Shown here one piece after another: positions 1-8,218 of a stretch of DNA of 64,000 nucleotides (positions are counted from its first letter, which is position 1; the number at the start of each line of letters is the position of its first letter). The notes below the pieces were generated by a model. That model was not told where the DNA came from. It saw only the letters and a program-made list of their open reading frames with translations, and did no database searches. Source of the stretch: JAVVEG01 sp032251455 (GTDB lineage: Bacteria > Pseudomonadota > Gammaproteobacteria > Pseudomonadales > Pseudohongiellaceae); assembly GCA_032251455.1 (NCBI GenBank), contig JAVVEG010000013.1, positions 42,621-106,620 of the forward strand, in the 5' to 3' direction. The position numbers were made by a program, and so were the translations under genes.

Positions 1-2
1 CC

Positions 3-137
3 GATCAACAGCGCCAAGACTCCCGCAGGGAAACTGCCAATGCGCAATGGCCTGGTCCAGAGTCGCTATCTGAAGCGGATGAGAAGCGGGGGCAACCTGT
101 CCTGCAGGTCCTGGGTCTGGTCGATTATTACGCATAA
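3..137 (+). CDS. fliK: 3' end of probable flagellar hook-length control protein FliK (partial)
   Basis: An open frame runs in from the left edge and stops at TAA 135-137, so only about 44 C-terminal residues are visible. The tail is polar (many Gln, Arg, Glu) and ends Leu-Val-Asp-Tyr-Tyr-Ala, resembling FliK C-termini. FliK measures hook length and switches export specificity through FlhB. The call rests mainly on position: fliK commonly precedes fliL in gammaproteobacteria. No conserved core domain is in view, so another flagellar gene is possible. Confidence 0.55.
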   Translation, partial: DQQRQDSRRETANAQWPGPESLSEADEKRGQPVLQVLGLVDYYA

Positions 138-297
138 GCTGTGTCAGGAAATTGGCGAATCAGGGATGAGAACTGAACAGATCAGCCAGGCCCGGCCAGC
201 ATCTAAATTTCGAAGGAATTTTAAGTTGTTAATAAAGCCTGATAATACAGAATGTTGCAGAGGTATACCTGGTCTTTTCAGACAAAAATCCCATTCA

Positions 298-313
298 TGG
301 CACAGGCTTTGCT
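298..313 (+). promoter_or_regulatory. Sigma-54 (RpoN) promoter upstream of fliL
   Basis: TGGCACAGGCTTTGCT matches the -24/-12 consensus TGGCAC-N5-TTGC at every consensus base, with GG and GC separated by exactly 10 bases. It lies 43 bases before the fliL start in the fliK-fliL spacer. In Pseudomonas and Vibrio, fliL-operon genes are RpoN/FleQ-type class II/III genes, so the site fits its context. No enhancer (FleQ) site was identified. Confidence 0.85.
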
Positions 314-356
314 ATCAGAAAAGGGAACTGAAAACCAATTCTGATGTGAGCATGTC

Positions 357-878
357 ATGGCAGACCAGGAAGACGAAGAGCTTGAGGCTGTAGCTGCAGC
401 AGGCAAGGGTAAAAAGAAACTGATCATCATGGCTGGGGCCGGTATTTTAGTGCTGGCCCTGGCCGCTGCTGCCTATCTGTTTTTGTTTGCTGGAGCGGAT
501 GAAACCGAAACAGTTGCCGAAACGACAGCAGCCGCAGAGACATCGGCACGCAACAATCAGCCGATGCAGTATATAGAGCTCAGCCCCGCCTTTATTATCA
601 ATTTTCCTCATCAGGGTCGGCAGCGGTTTCTGCAGACCAACCTTGCCGTGATGACGCGCGATCCGCAAATGATACAGGCCATCAGCCAGCACATGCCGAT
701 TATTCGCAATAATCTGATCAATCTCTTCAGCGCCCAGTTGTTGCTGGTTTTCGAAGATCCTACGGGAATTGAAGCGCTGCGAGAAATGGCAACCGAGGAA
801 GTCAAACAGATTCTGTTGACCGAAACCGGACGCGAGAATATCGAAGAAGTCCTGTTCACCAGTTTCGTCATGCAATGA
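357..878 (+). CDS. fliL: Flagellar basal body-associated protein FliL
   Basis: Inner-membrane protein of 173 residues that sits around the MotAB stator and affects torque and stator stability. An acidic N-terminus is followed by a Lys-rich stop-transfer signal and one transmembrane helix (about residues 21-43). The periplasmic domain begins at an Ala/Thr/Glu-rich linker and the segment around YIELSPAFIINF. It is first in a fliLMNOPQR-flhB operon, downstream of the RpoN-type site at 298-313. An ATG at 352 is in another frame and closes quickly, so 357 is the start. The length is usual for the family. Confidence 0.95.
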   Translation: MADQEDEELEAVAAAGKGKKKLIIMAGAGILVLALAAAAYLFLFAGADETETVAETTAAAETSARNNQPMQYIELSPAFIINFPHQGRQRFLQTNLAVMTRDPQMIQAISQHMPIIRNNLINLFSAQLLLVFEDPTGIEALREMATEEVKQILLTETGRENIEEVLFTSFVMQ

Positions 879-919
879 AAAGGCAATAAAAGAGCAATAA
901 AAAGGCAGAGGAAATCGCC

Positions 920-1882
920 ATGCAAGACCTGTTGTCACAAGATGAAATAGATGCGCTGCTGCATGGTGTGGATAGTGCGGATCTGGACGGCGATGTTGAC
1001 CTTGATCCTGGCCTTGTCCGTTCCTATGACTTGACCAGTCAGGACAGAATTGTGCGTGGACGCATGCCCACGCTGGAAATGATCAACGAACGTTTTGCCC
1101 GCTATACCCGCATCAATCTGTTCAATCTGTTGCGGCGTAGTGCAGAGGTATCTATCGGCGGGGTTCAGATCAGTAAATTTGGTGAGTATCTGCACACGCT
1201 GTATGTCCCTACCAGTTTGAATCTGGTGAAGTTCAGACCCTTGCGCGGTACGGCGCTTATTGTTCTGGATGCCAAGCTTGTGTTCAAACTGGTTGATAAT
1301 TTCTTTGGTGGTGATGGTCGCCACGCCAAGATAGAAGGGCGCGAATTCACGCCGACCGAACTGCGTGTGGTGCAAATGGTATTGAACCAGTTATTCCTTG
1401 ATCTGCGCGAAGCCTGGCGCAATGTCTATAAACTGGAATTTGAACATTTACGCTCAGAAGTCAATCCCTCCATGGCCAATATTGTCAGTCCCAGCGAAGT
1501 GGTTGTCATCAGTACCTTCCAGATTGAGCTTGATGGCGGCGGCGGTGATATCCATATCACCATGCCTTATTCGATGATAGAACCGATTCGTGAGTTGCTT
1601 GATGCAGGTATGCAGAGTGACGTTGATGAGCACGACGAGAGGTGGGTCAATGCCTTGCGTGAAGACATCATGGATGCAACCGTCAAGTTTTCCTGCAATA
1701 TCTTTGACCAAAAAATTACCTTGCGGGATGTGGTTGATCTGGAAGCGGGCGATGTCATCCCGGTTGAAATGGTTGAACAGGTGAAGCTGTGTGCCAATGG
1801 GGTTCCCATGTTCAATACCCGCCTTGGTATTTCCAATGGCAACCTGGCCTTGAAGATAGAAGACATCATTGACAAGCAATAA
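920..1882 (+). CDS. fliM: Flagellar motor switch protein FliM
   Basis: C-ring switch protein of 320 residues. CheY-P binds its N-terminus and it passes the signal to FliG and FliN. The N-terminal motif LSQDEIDALL (residues 5-14) is the classical CheY-P docking helix. The middle CheC-like domain (about 40-230) contains the RGRMPTLEMINERFAR region, and the C-terminal SpoA domain spans about 250-315. The ribosome site GGCAGAGGA lies just before ATG 920. It follows fliL by 41 bases and is complete. Confidence 0.98.
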   Translation: MQDLLSQDEIDALLHGVDSADLDGDVDLDPGLVRSYDLTSQDRIVRGRMPTLEMINERFARYTRINLFNLLRRSAEVSIGGVQISKFGEYLHTLYVPTSLNLVKFRPLRGTALIVLDAKLVFKLVDNFFGGDGRHAKIEGREFTPTELRVVQMVLNQLFLDLREAWRNVYKLEFEHLRSEVNPSMANIVSPSEVVVISTFQIELDGGGGDIHITMPYSMIEPIRELLDAGMQSDVDEHDERWVNALREDIMDATVKFSCNIFDQKITLRDVVDLEAGDVIPVEMVEQVKLCANGVPMFNTRLGISNGNLALKIEDIIDKQ

Positions 1883-1934
1883 TGGAAATCCATGAGCATG
1901 GATCCGAACAGCAGGTGAATTACAGGAGAGCAGC

Positions 1935-2336
1935 ATGGCTGATGATAAAAGTGGAGCAGGAACAGGCGAGGAAGAACAGGCTCTGGCTGATGAGTGGGCT
2001 GCGGCCATGGCGGAAGGTGATGACAGCGCTGCTGCCAGTGAATCCTCTGGCCAGAAAAGCCCTGGCAACGGTCAGGCACCTGATCTGGATGTCATTCTGG
2101 ATATTCCGGTCAGAATTTCCATGGAAGTGGGCAGTTCATCGATAACCATTCGCAATCTTTTGCAATTGAACCAGGGTTCAGTTATCGAACTGGATCGTCT
2201 TGCCGGCGAGGCTCTCGATGTGCTGGTCAATGGCACATTGATAGCTCACGGGGAAGTGGTGGTTGTCAATGACAAATTCGGTATCAGGATGACTGATGTT
2301 ATCAGTCCTTCTGAGCGGATCAAGAAACTACGTTGA
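1935..2336 (+). CDS. fliN: Flagellar motor switch protein FliN
   Basis: C-ring subunit of 133 residues that forms the lower ring with the FliM C-terminus and helps dock the FliH-FliI ATPase complex. The first ~50 residues are acidic and low in complexity. Residues ~55-130 form a SpoA domain (DIPVRISMEVG through GIRMTDVIS), which is diagnostic. CAGGAGAG before ATG 1935 is the ribosome site. It sits between fliM and fliO as expected. Confidence 0.97.
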   Translation: MADDKSGAGTGEEEQALADEWAAAMAEGDDSAAASESSGQKSPGNGQAPDLDVILDIPVRISMEVGSSSITIRNLLQLNQGSVIELDRLAGEALDVLVNGTLIAHGEVVVVNDKFGIRMTDVISPSERIKKLR

Positions 2337-2354
2337 TTTCCTGGAGTTTGCAAC

Positions 2355-2711
2355 ATGGCGATAGATGATCCCCTGAGTATGTCAGCGCTGCTTCAAGTCC
2401 TGGTCAGTTTGGTTCTGCTATGTGGTTTCATTCTGCTTTGTGCCTGGTTATATCGACGCCTGGGTGGCACAGTGGTTGGCGCTGGTGAGAATATTCGTCT
2501 GTTGAGTGCCCTGTCTCTTGGCAACAGGGATCGAATAGCGGTAATCCAGGCAGGCGATAAACAATTATTGCTGGGTGTGTCACCTGGACGCATTAATGTG
2601 TTGCACGTCTTTGAAGAGCCTGTCTTTGAGATAAATGAAAAACATGCCCCCTCTGCGTTCGAATCTATTTTGAAAAACCGCTTATCGAAAACAATGCAAC
2701 GAAAAGGATAG
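2355..2711 (+). CDS. fliO: Flagellar export assembly protein FliO
   Basis: Small membrane protein (118 residues) that helps assemble the FliP-FliQ-FliR export pore. A short periplasmic N-terminus leads into one transmembrane helix (about 9-31). The cytoplasmic domain follows and contains LLSALSLGNRDRIAVIQAGD, typical of FliO. It starts 18 bases after fliN and ends 7 bases before fliP. Sequence conservation in this family is low, so synteny contributes to the call. Confidence 0.93.
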   Translation: MAIDDPLSMSALLQVLVSLVLLCGFILLCAWLYRRLGGTVVGAGENIRLLSALSLGNRDRIAVIQAGDKQLLLGVSPGRINVLHVFEEPVFEINEKHAPSAFESILKNRLSKTMQRKG

Positions 2712-2718
2712 GCCGGCA

Positions 2719-3522
2719 ATGTCAAGGAATCTCTTTTTCCCCCTGGTGGTATTGATTGCCCAATTGATGATTGCCACTGTACATGCGCAGCCACAGGGTG
2801 TCGATGAATTGGATTCCTTTGGGGGTGGGAACCTGGGGCGTGCTATCGGCATTCCGGCAATGACCGTGACCACTGCAGCGGATGGTTCCCAGAATTATAC
2901 CGTTACCCTGCAGATTCTGATCCTCATGACAGCATTGACACTGCTGCCCGCCGTGTTGATGATGATGACCTCTTTTACCCGGATAATCATTGTCTTTGCC
3001 ATTCTCCGACAGGCCTTGGGTTTGCAGCAAACTCCATCGAATCAGATTCTGCTCGGTCTGGCGCTTTTTTTGTCGATTTTTATCATGATGCCTGTTTTGG
3101 AACAGATCAATACCCAGGCGGTACAACCCTATATCAGCGAACAGATCAGTACCAATGAGGCCTTGCTGCAGGCTGAGCAGCCGATAAGGACGTTCATGCT
3201 GGCCCAGACCCGGGAGAATGATCTTGGGCTATTCATGCGATTGTCTGGTTCGGAACCGGTAGCCAGCGGTGCCGAGGTGCCATTCAGTGTCCTGGTACCA
3301 GCGTATGTGACCAGTGAGTTGAAAACAGCCTTTCAGATTGGTTTTCTGCTGTTCATTCCCTTTCTTGTCATCGATCTGGTGGTGGCCAGTGTATTGATGG
3401 CAATGGGCATGATGATGCTCTCGCCAATCATTATTTCTCTGCCTTTCAAGATCATGTTGTTTGTGCTGGTGGATGGCTGGGCCATGGTCATTGGCACCCT
3501 GGCGGCAAGTTTTGGTTCCTGA
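2719..3522 (+). CDS. fliP: Flagellar export pore protein FliP
   Basis: Core subunit (267 residues) of the type III export gate, which forms a FliP5-FliQ4-FliR1 pore. A cleavable signal peptide is visible at residues 1-23 (ending VHAQ). It is followed by family landmarks such as SFTRIIIVFAILRQALGLQQ and the C-terminal membrane pair ending VDGWAMVIGTLAASF. Four mature transmembrane segments can be drawn. It sits between fliO and fliQ. Confidence 0.98.
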   Translation: MSRNLFFPLVVLIAQLMIATVHAQPQGVDELDSFGGGNLGRAIGIPAMTVTTAADGSQNYTVTLQILILMTALTLLPAVLMMMTSFTRIIIVFAILRQALGLQQTPSNQILLGLALFLSIFIMMPVLEQINTQAVQPYISEQISTNEALLQAEQPIRTFMLAQTRENDLGLFMRLSGSEPVASGAEVPFSVLVPAYVTSELKTAFQIGFLLFIPFLVIDLVVASVLMAMGMMMLSPIIISLPFKIMLFVLVDGWAMVIGTLAASFGS

Positions 3523-3551
3523 TAACAGAACAATTTTTACGGAGAAGCCTT

Positions 3552-3821
3552 GTGTCACCTGATATGGCAGTAAACATCTGGCAGGAAGCCATGTATCTGA
3601 TCAGCCTGCTGGTGGTAGTGATTGTGCTGCCCAGCCTGATAGTGGGTTTGATAGTAAGTACCTTCCAGGCAGCAACGCAAATCAATGAGCAGACGTTGAG
3701 CTTTCTGCCCAGATTGCTGGCAACACTTTTCGCCATAATTCTGGCTGGTCCCTGGTTGTTAGGGAAAATACTGGATTACACGGAACAGTTGATCATCAGT
3801 ATACCCATGTTGGTAGGGTGA
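3552..3821 (+). CDS. fliQ: Flagellar export pore protein FliQ (GTG start)
   Basis: Export-gate subunit of 89 residues with two transmembrane helices joined by a short loop (QAATQINEQTLSFLPR), the hallmark of FliQ/SctS. Translation starts at GTG 3552, preceded by ACGGAGAAG at normal spacing. Its stop is separated from the fliR ATG by one base, which suggests translational coupling. Confidence 0.97.
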   Translation: MSPDMAVNIWQEAMYLISLLVVVIVLPSLIVGLIVSTFQAATQINEQTLSFLPRLLATLFAIILAGPWLLGKILDYTEQLIISIPMLVG

Positions 3822-3822
3822 G

Positions 3823-4605
3823 ATGGAAGCGTTGACTTTCAGTGCCAATGAGCTGGAAGGTTTTGTCAGCAGATTACTATGGCCGTTGTTTCGCATTATG
3901 GGCTTTTTCCTGGCGGCCCCGTTGATTGGTACCCAGCTGGTCCCGGCGCGGGTGCGGATCGTGCTTGCTGTAGCCATTGCCTTGTTGCTGGTACCCATTT
4001 TGCCGCCAGGACCGCAGCTCAGCGGCCTGTCGCTGGCAACAGTGCTGGTAATCATGCATCAGTTACTGATAGGGGTCGCTCTCGGGTTTTTCCTGCAGCT
4101 GCTGTTTCAACTTTTTGTATTGATGGGGCAAATGATTGCCATGCAAATGGGTTTGGGTTTTGCCTCCATGATTGATCCTTCCAATGGCATCAATGTGGCT
4201 ATCATGAGTTCTTTCTATCTGATGTTCGTCAGTTTGTTGTTCATTCTTTTTGATGGTCACCTGGTCATGATTGAAGTGCTGGTGGATAGTTTCACCAGCA
4301 TTCCCGTTGCCGAGGTGAGTCTGGGGCCAGCCGTGCTGATGCAGATTGTGCAGACCATTGGCTGGGTCTTTTCCAGTGCGATGATGTTGTCTTTGCCGGC
4401 ACTGACAGCACTGCTGGTCACAAATTTTTCGTTTGGCATCATGACCAGGGCGGCCCCTCAACTTAATATTTTTGCTCTGGGTTTTCCGATCGCGCTGATG
4501 TTCGGTCTTTTTATCGTCTGGATCAGCATGTCGGTTTTTCTGGAAGCGGCTGAAGGCCTGTTCGCCGATGTGTTCATCATGATGCGCAGCCTGATCGGTC
4601 AATAA
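3823..4605 (+). CDS. fliR: Flagellar export pore protein FliR
   Basis: Export-gate subunit of 260 residues with about six transmembrane helices. It completes the FliPQR pore and contacts FlhB. The segments GTQLVPARVRIVLAVAIA and QMGLGFASMIDPSNG are characteristic. The start codon follows the fliQ stop by one base. The length is standard. Confidence 0.97.
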   Translation: MEALTFSANELEGFVSRLLWPLFRIMGFFLAAPLIGTQLVPARVRIVLAVAIALLLVPILPPGPQLSGLSLATVLVIMHQLLIGVALGFFLQLLFQLFVLMGQMIAMQMGLGFASMIDPSNGINVAIMSSFYLMFVSLLFILFDGHLVMIEVLVDSFTSIPVAEVSLGPAVLMQIVQTIGWVFSSAMMLSLPALTALLVTNFSFGIMTRAAPQLNIFALGFPIALMFGLFIVWISMSVFLEAAEGLFADVFIMMRSLIGQ

Positions 4606-4635
4606 GGGCATAACGCAGCCAGGGGAGAAAGCCAC

Positions 4636-5772
4636 ATGGCGGAAGATTCAGATACCTCGGCGGAGAAAAGCCAGGAACCCACCCAAAAAAGGCTCGATGA
4701 GGCGAGGGAGGAAGGGGAGACCCCCAGGTCCAGGGAATTGAATACAGCTGCTGTGCTCATTGCTGGCAGCGCCAGTTTGTTGATTTTTGGAGGAACCCTG
4801 GTTCGTGGTCTGGTGGGGGTAATGAATCACAACCTGACAGTGCCTCGTGCAGCTATTTTCGATACCAGTGCCATGTTGCGTTACCTGGATGATTCGGTTC
4901 TGGCGGGGTTCATCGCTTTATTGCCCATTTTCGGCGTCTTGTTGCTGGCTGCCATTCTGGGGCCCCTGGCCCTGGGTGGCTGGAACTTCAGCCTCAAGGC
5001 CATTGCTCCCAAGTTCAATCGAATGAACCCTTTCAGTGGTCTGGCCAGAATGTTTGGCCCGAAAGCCCTGCTTGAGCTGCTCAAGGCAGTGGCCAAGGTG
5101 CTGGTGGTTGCCGCGCTGGCCTTGCTGGTTCTGGCCTTGAATGCCGATGCGATTCTTGGCATTCAGCACGAAGCGGTCAGGCCCGGTATGCAACACACCC
5201 TGAGTATCATTGCCTGGTCTGCCCTGTTGATTTCCACAGCAATGATTCTGATTACAGCGATTGATATCCCCATACAGCTGCATCAGCACAAACAGAAACT
5301 GATGATGACCCTGCAGCAGGTCAAGGATGAAATGAAAGATACCGATGGGCGGCCGGAAGTCAAACAGCGAATCCGTCAGTTACAACATCAGATGGCACAG
5401 AACCGTATGATGGGTGATGTGCCCAAGGCGGATGTGGTCATTACCAACCCTGAACATTTTGCAGTGGCCTTGCGTTACGATCAGGGCCAGGAGTCAGCAC
5501 CTGTGGTGTTGGCCAAAGGCGCTGATCAGCTGGCCTTCAGAATCAGAGAAGTGGCAATGGAGAATGAAGTGCCTGTTATCACCTCTCCGGCATTGGCCCG
5601 GGCCATTTATTTCAACACAGACATTGGCAGTGAGATCCCGGGGGGACTTTATGTTGCTGTTGCTCAGGTGCTCGCTTATATATTCCAGTTGAACCAGTAC
5701 GCCCAGGGCAAGAGTCTGAAGCCGGTATTGACCGAGCATCTTGATATTCCTGAAGATTTGCGACACGACTGA
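4636..5772 (+). CDS. flhB: Flagellar export switch protein FlhB
   Basis: Export-apparatus protein of 378 residues that changes substrate specificity from rod/hook to filament after self-cleavage. A charged N-terminus (EKSQEPTQKRLDEAREEGE) precedes four transmembrane helices. A helical linker and the C-terminal cytoplasmic domain follow. The cleavage motif reads Asn271-Pro272-Glu273-His274 rather than the more common NPTH; the scissile Asn-Pro pair is intact. AGGGGAGAAAG precedes ATG 4636. It is last in the fliL operon; a 213-base spacer with a possible new promoter follows. Confidence 0.97.
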   Translation: MAEDSDTSAEKSQEPTQKRLDEAREEGETPRSRELNTAAVLIAGSASLLIFGGTLVRGLVGVMNHNLTVPRAAIFDTSAMLRYLDDSVLAGFIALLPIFGVLLLAAILGPLALGGWNFSLKAIAPKFNRMNPFSGLARMFGPKALLELLKAVAKVLVVAALALLVLALNADAILGIQHEAVRPGMQHTLSIIAWSALLISTAMILITAIDIPIQLHQHKQKLMMTLQQVKDEMKDTDGRPEVKQRIRQLQHQMAQNRMMGDVPKADVVITNPEHFAVALRYDQGQESAPVVLAKGADQLAFRIREVAMENEVPVITSPALARAIYFNTDIGSEIPGGLYVAVAQVLAYIFQLNQYAQGKSLKPVLTEHLDIPEDLRHD

Positions 5773-5797
5773 TTTATTTCAGCAGCAGGCTCAAAAC

Positions 5798-5813
5798 AGG
5801 CCGGATTATTGCA
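5798..5813 (+). promoter_or_regulatory. Candidate sigma-54 promoter upstream of flhA
   Basis: AGGCCGGATTATTGCA has GG and GC exactly 10 bases apart. It has a perfect -12 element (TTGCA) and a -24 element that keeps GGC but differs at three flanking consensus bases. It lies in the flhB-flhA spacer, 172 bases before the flhA start. flhA is RpoN/FleQ-dependent in Pseudomonas, which supports the call. It is weaker than the fliL site. Confidence 0.45.
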
Positions 5814-5985
5814 GGTATTTGTCATGTGAATGGAATAACTGCTGAAAGCAGGCAAATGCCAGCGAATTGCCAGTTGATGACAGGTATCCGCGTCAAATTT
5901 TTGAACTGAGCAGCAGTCTGGGAATGAGAATAACGTCAAGGATTTGCCTTTTGGGTAAATAGCGAAACAGGATAGAAATCAGCGC

Positions 5986-8145
5986 ATGAATTTCAATTCA
6001 GGAGCAACACTGAACCGTAACGGCATACTCAATGGCGCCCGCAGTCTGACCCAGGGTAATCTGGGCATACCGGCACTGTTGCTGGTCATGTTGGCCATGA
6101 TGACACTGCCCCTGCCGGCATTTCTGCTGGATGTGTTTTTTACGTTCAATATAGCGCTTGCACTGGTGGTGCTCTCTGTTTCGGTTTACGCCATGCGGCC
6201 TCTGGATTTCGCCGTCTTCCCGACGATTCTGCTGGTGGCCACCTTGTTGCGCCTGGCACTCAATGTGGCCTCTACCCGGGTGGTGTTGCTGGAAGGACAC
6301 AACGGCGGTGCTGCTGCCGGCAAGGTGATCGAATCCTTTGGCGAGGTGGTGATAGGGGGGAATTACGCGGTCGGTTTGATCGTATTCGTCATTCTTATCA
6401 TCATCAACTTTGTTGTGGTCACCAAGGGGGCGGGCAGGATTGCCGAGGTCAGCGCCCGCTTCACCCTGGATGCCATGCCCGGTAAGCAGATGGCTGTGGA
6501 TGCTGACCTCAATGCGGGGATACTGGATCAGGAGCAGGCCCGGGTGCGCCGCCAGGATATTACCCAGGAAGCGGATTTTTATGGAGCGATGGATGGTGCC
6601 AGTAAATTTGTCAAGGGCGACGCCATTGCCGGTATTCTGATTCTGGTCATCAACCTGCTTGGTGGCCTGGCCATAGGTATGTTGCAGCACGGGCTGGACT
6701 TCAACCTGGCCATGGAGCGCTATGCCCTGCTTACCATCGGTGATGGATTGGTAGCCCAAATTCCGGCTCTGGTGCTGTCCACCTCGGCAGCCATCATGGT
6801 GACCCGCAACAATAACTCTGAAATGATGGGGGAACAGGTACTGGGGCAGATGTTTGCCAACCCACGCTCACTGGGTGTGGCTGCAGCCATACTTCTGGTC
6901 ATGGGAGTAGTGCCGGGTATGCCACATATGGCTTTTCTTGGTCTGGCGTTTGCTGCCGGTTTGGGCTCGCTAGGAATCTATCTGGCTCAGGCACAGAAAA
7001 AGCGTGATGAGGCAGTGACTGCAAACCTGCCGGCACCTGCAGACAGCAAAGAAGCGGAAGAGGCCCAGGAACTGGGCTGGACAGATGTCAAGCCAGTCGA
7101 TGTGCTGGGCCTGGAGGTGGGTTACCGCTTGATACCGATGGTGGACAAGAGCCAGGGTGGACAACTGCTGAACCGGATCAAAGGGATTCGCAAGAAACTT
7201 TCCCAGGAGTTGGGTTTTCTGATTCCTCCGGTGCATATCCGGGACAATCTTGACCTGCAGCCCAATGCGTATCGCATTACCTTGATGGGTGTGAATATCG
7301 GTGAGGCTGAGGTGATTCCTGACCGGGAAATGGCCATCAATCCTGGGCAGGTCTATGGCAAGGCTCAGGGCATTGCCACCAAGGACCCGGCATTCGGTCT
7401 GGATGCCCTGTGGATTGAAGGGGCGCAAAAAGATCAGGTGCAGGCACTGGGCTACACGGTGGTTGACAGCAGCACGGTCGTGGCCACGCATATGAATACC
7501 TTGTTGCAACGGCATGCTCATGAGCTGCTGGGTCATGAGGAAGTGCATGAATTGCTGACCATGCTGGGCAAGACTTCTTCCCGTCTGGCCGAGCAGCTTC
7601 CGGCGCAGCTCAAAATCAATATCCTGGTCAAGGTATTGCAGAACCTGTTGCAGGAAGAAGTGCCACTGAAGGATATGCGGACCATTGCCGAAGCCTTGGC
7701 GGCTGCCTCGGTCAAAAGTCAAGATCCCGTCACCCTGACTGCTGCAGTGCGTATTGCCCTGGCTCGCGTAATCATCCAGAACATCTATGGAAACAGTGTG
7801 GAATTGCCGGTAATGACCCTGGATCCAAATCTGGAACAGATATTGCTTAAATCAATGCAACAGTCTTCACAACAGACAAACGGCAGCAATACGCAGGCAA
7901 CACTTATGACAGAAGACAGTATGACCATCGAGCCGGGAATGGCAGCCAGATTACAAAAGTCCCTGGCTGGAGCAGCCCAATCCCAGGAGTTGGCAGGCAG
8001 ACCTGCAGTCCTGCTGGTGGCAGCCCCGTTGCGTCCTTTGCTGAGTCGCTTTTTCCGTCATACGGTGGCGGGGCTGAAGGTGCTCTCTTACCAGGAGATA
8101 CCCGATAACAAGCAGGTAACCATTGTGGCCACGGTTGGACAATAA
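5986..8145 (+). CDS. flhA: Flagellar export gate protein FlhA
   Basis: The largest export-gate component (719 residues). Its nonameric cytoplasmic ring receives chaperone-substrate complexes and it couples proton flow to export. The N-terminal half has about eight transmembrane helices with the FHIPEP-family signature around RLALNVASTR and the conserved loop GAMDGASKFVKGDAIAG. A linker near residue 340 leads to the four-subdomain cytoplasmic region. The length is typical. It heads the flhA-flhF-fleN-fliA segment. Confidence 0.98.
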   Translation: MNFNSGATLNRNGILNGARSLTQGNLGIPALLLVMLAMMTLPLPAFLLDVFFTFNIALALVVLSVSVYAMRPLDFAVFPTILLVATLLRLALNVASTRVVLLEGHNGGAAAGKVIESFGEVVIGGNYAVGLIVFVILIIINFVVVTKGAGRIAEVSARFTLDAMPGKQMAVDADLNAGILDQEQARVRRQDITQEADFYGAMDGASKFVKGDAIAGILILVINLLGGLAIGMLQHGLDFNLAMERYALLTIGDGLVAQIPALVLSTSAAIMVTRNNNSEMMGEQVLGQMFANPRSLGVAAAILLVMGVVPGMPHMAFLGLAFAAGLGSLGIYLAQAQKKRDEAVTANLPAPADSKEAEEAQELGWTDVKPVDVLGLEVGYRLIPMVDKSQGGQLLNRIKGIRKKLSQELGFLIPPVHIRDNLDLQPNAYRITLMGVNIGEAEVIPDREMAINPGQVYGKAQGIATKDPAFGLDALWIEGAQKDQVQALGYTVVDSSTVVATHMNTLLQRHAHELLGHEEVHELLTMLGKTSSRLAEQLPAQLKINILVKVLQNLLQEEVPLKDMRTIAEALAAASVKSQDPVTLTAAVRIALARVIIQNIYGNSVELPVMTLDPNLEQILLKSMQQSSQQTNGSNTQATLMTEDSMTIEPGMAARLQKSLAGAAQSQELAGRPAVLLVAAPLRPLLSRFFRHTVAGLKVLSYQEIPDNKQVTIVATVGQ

Positions 8146-8218
8146 ACCGGGCCAGGAAGAGAGTCCGCGCAGGAATACAACAGAGCAAGATGATTATCGT
8201 CAATACAGGACAAGCAGC

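Noticed and set aside
40..393. Plus-strand frame overlapping the fliK end, the promoter and fliL
   Set aside because: It crosses the sigma-54 promoter and the fliL start in another frame; the FliK-like tail in frame 3 explains the first 137 bases better.
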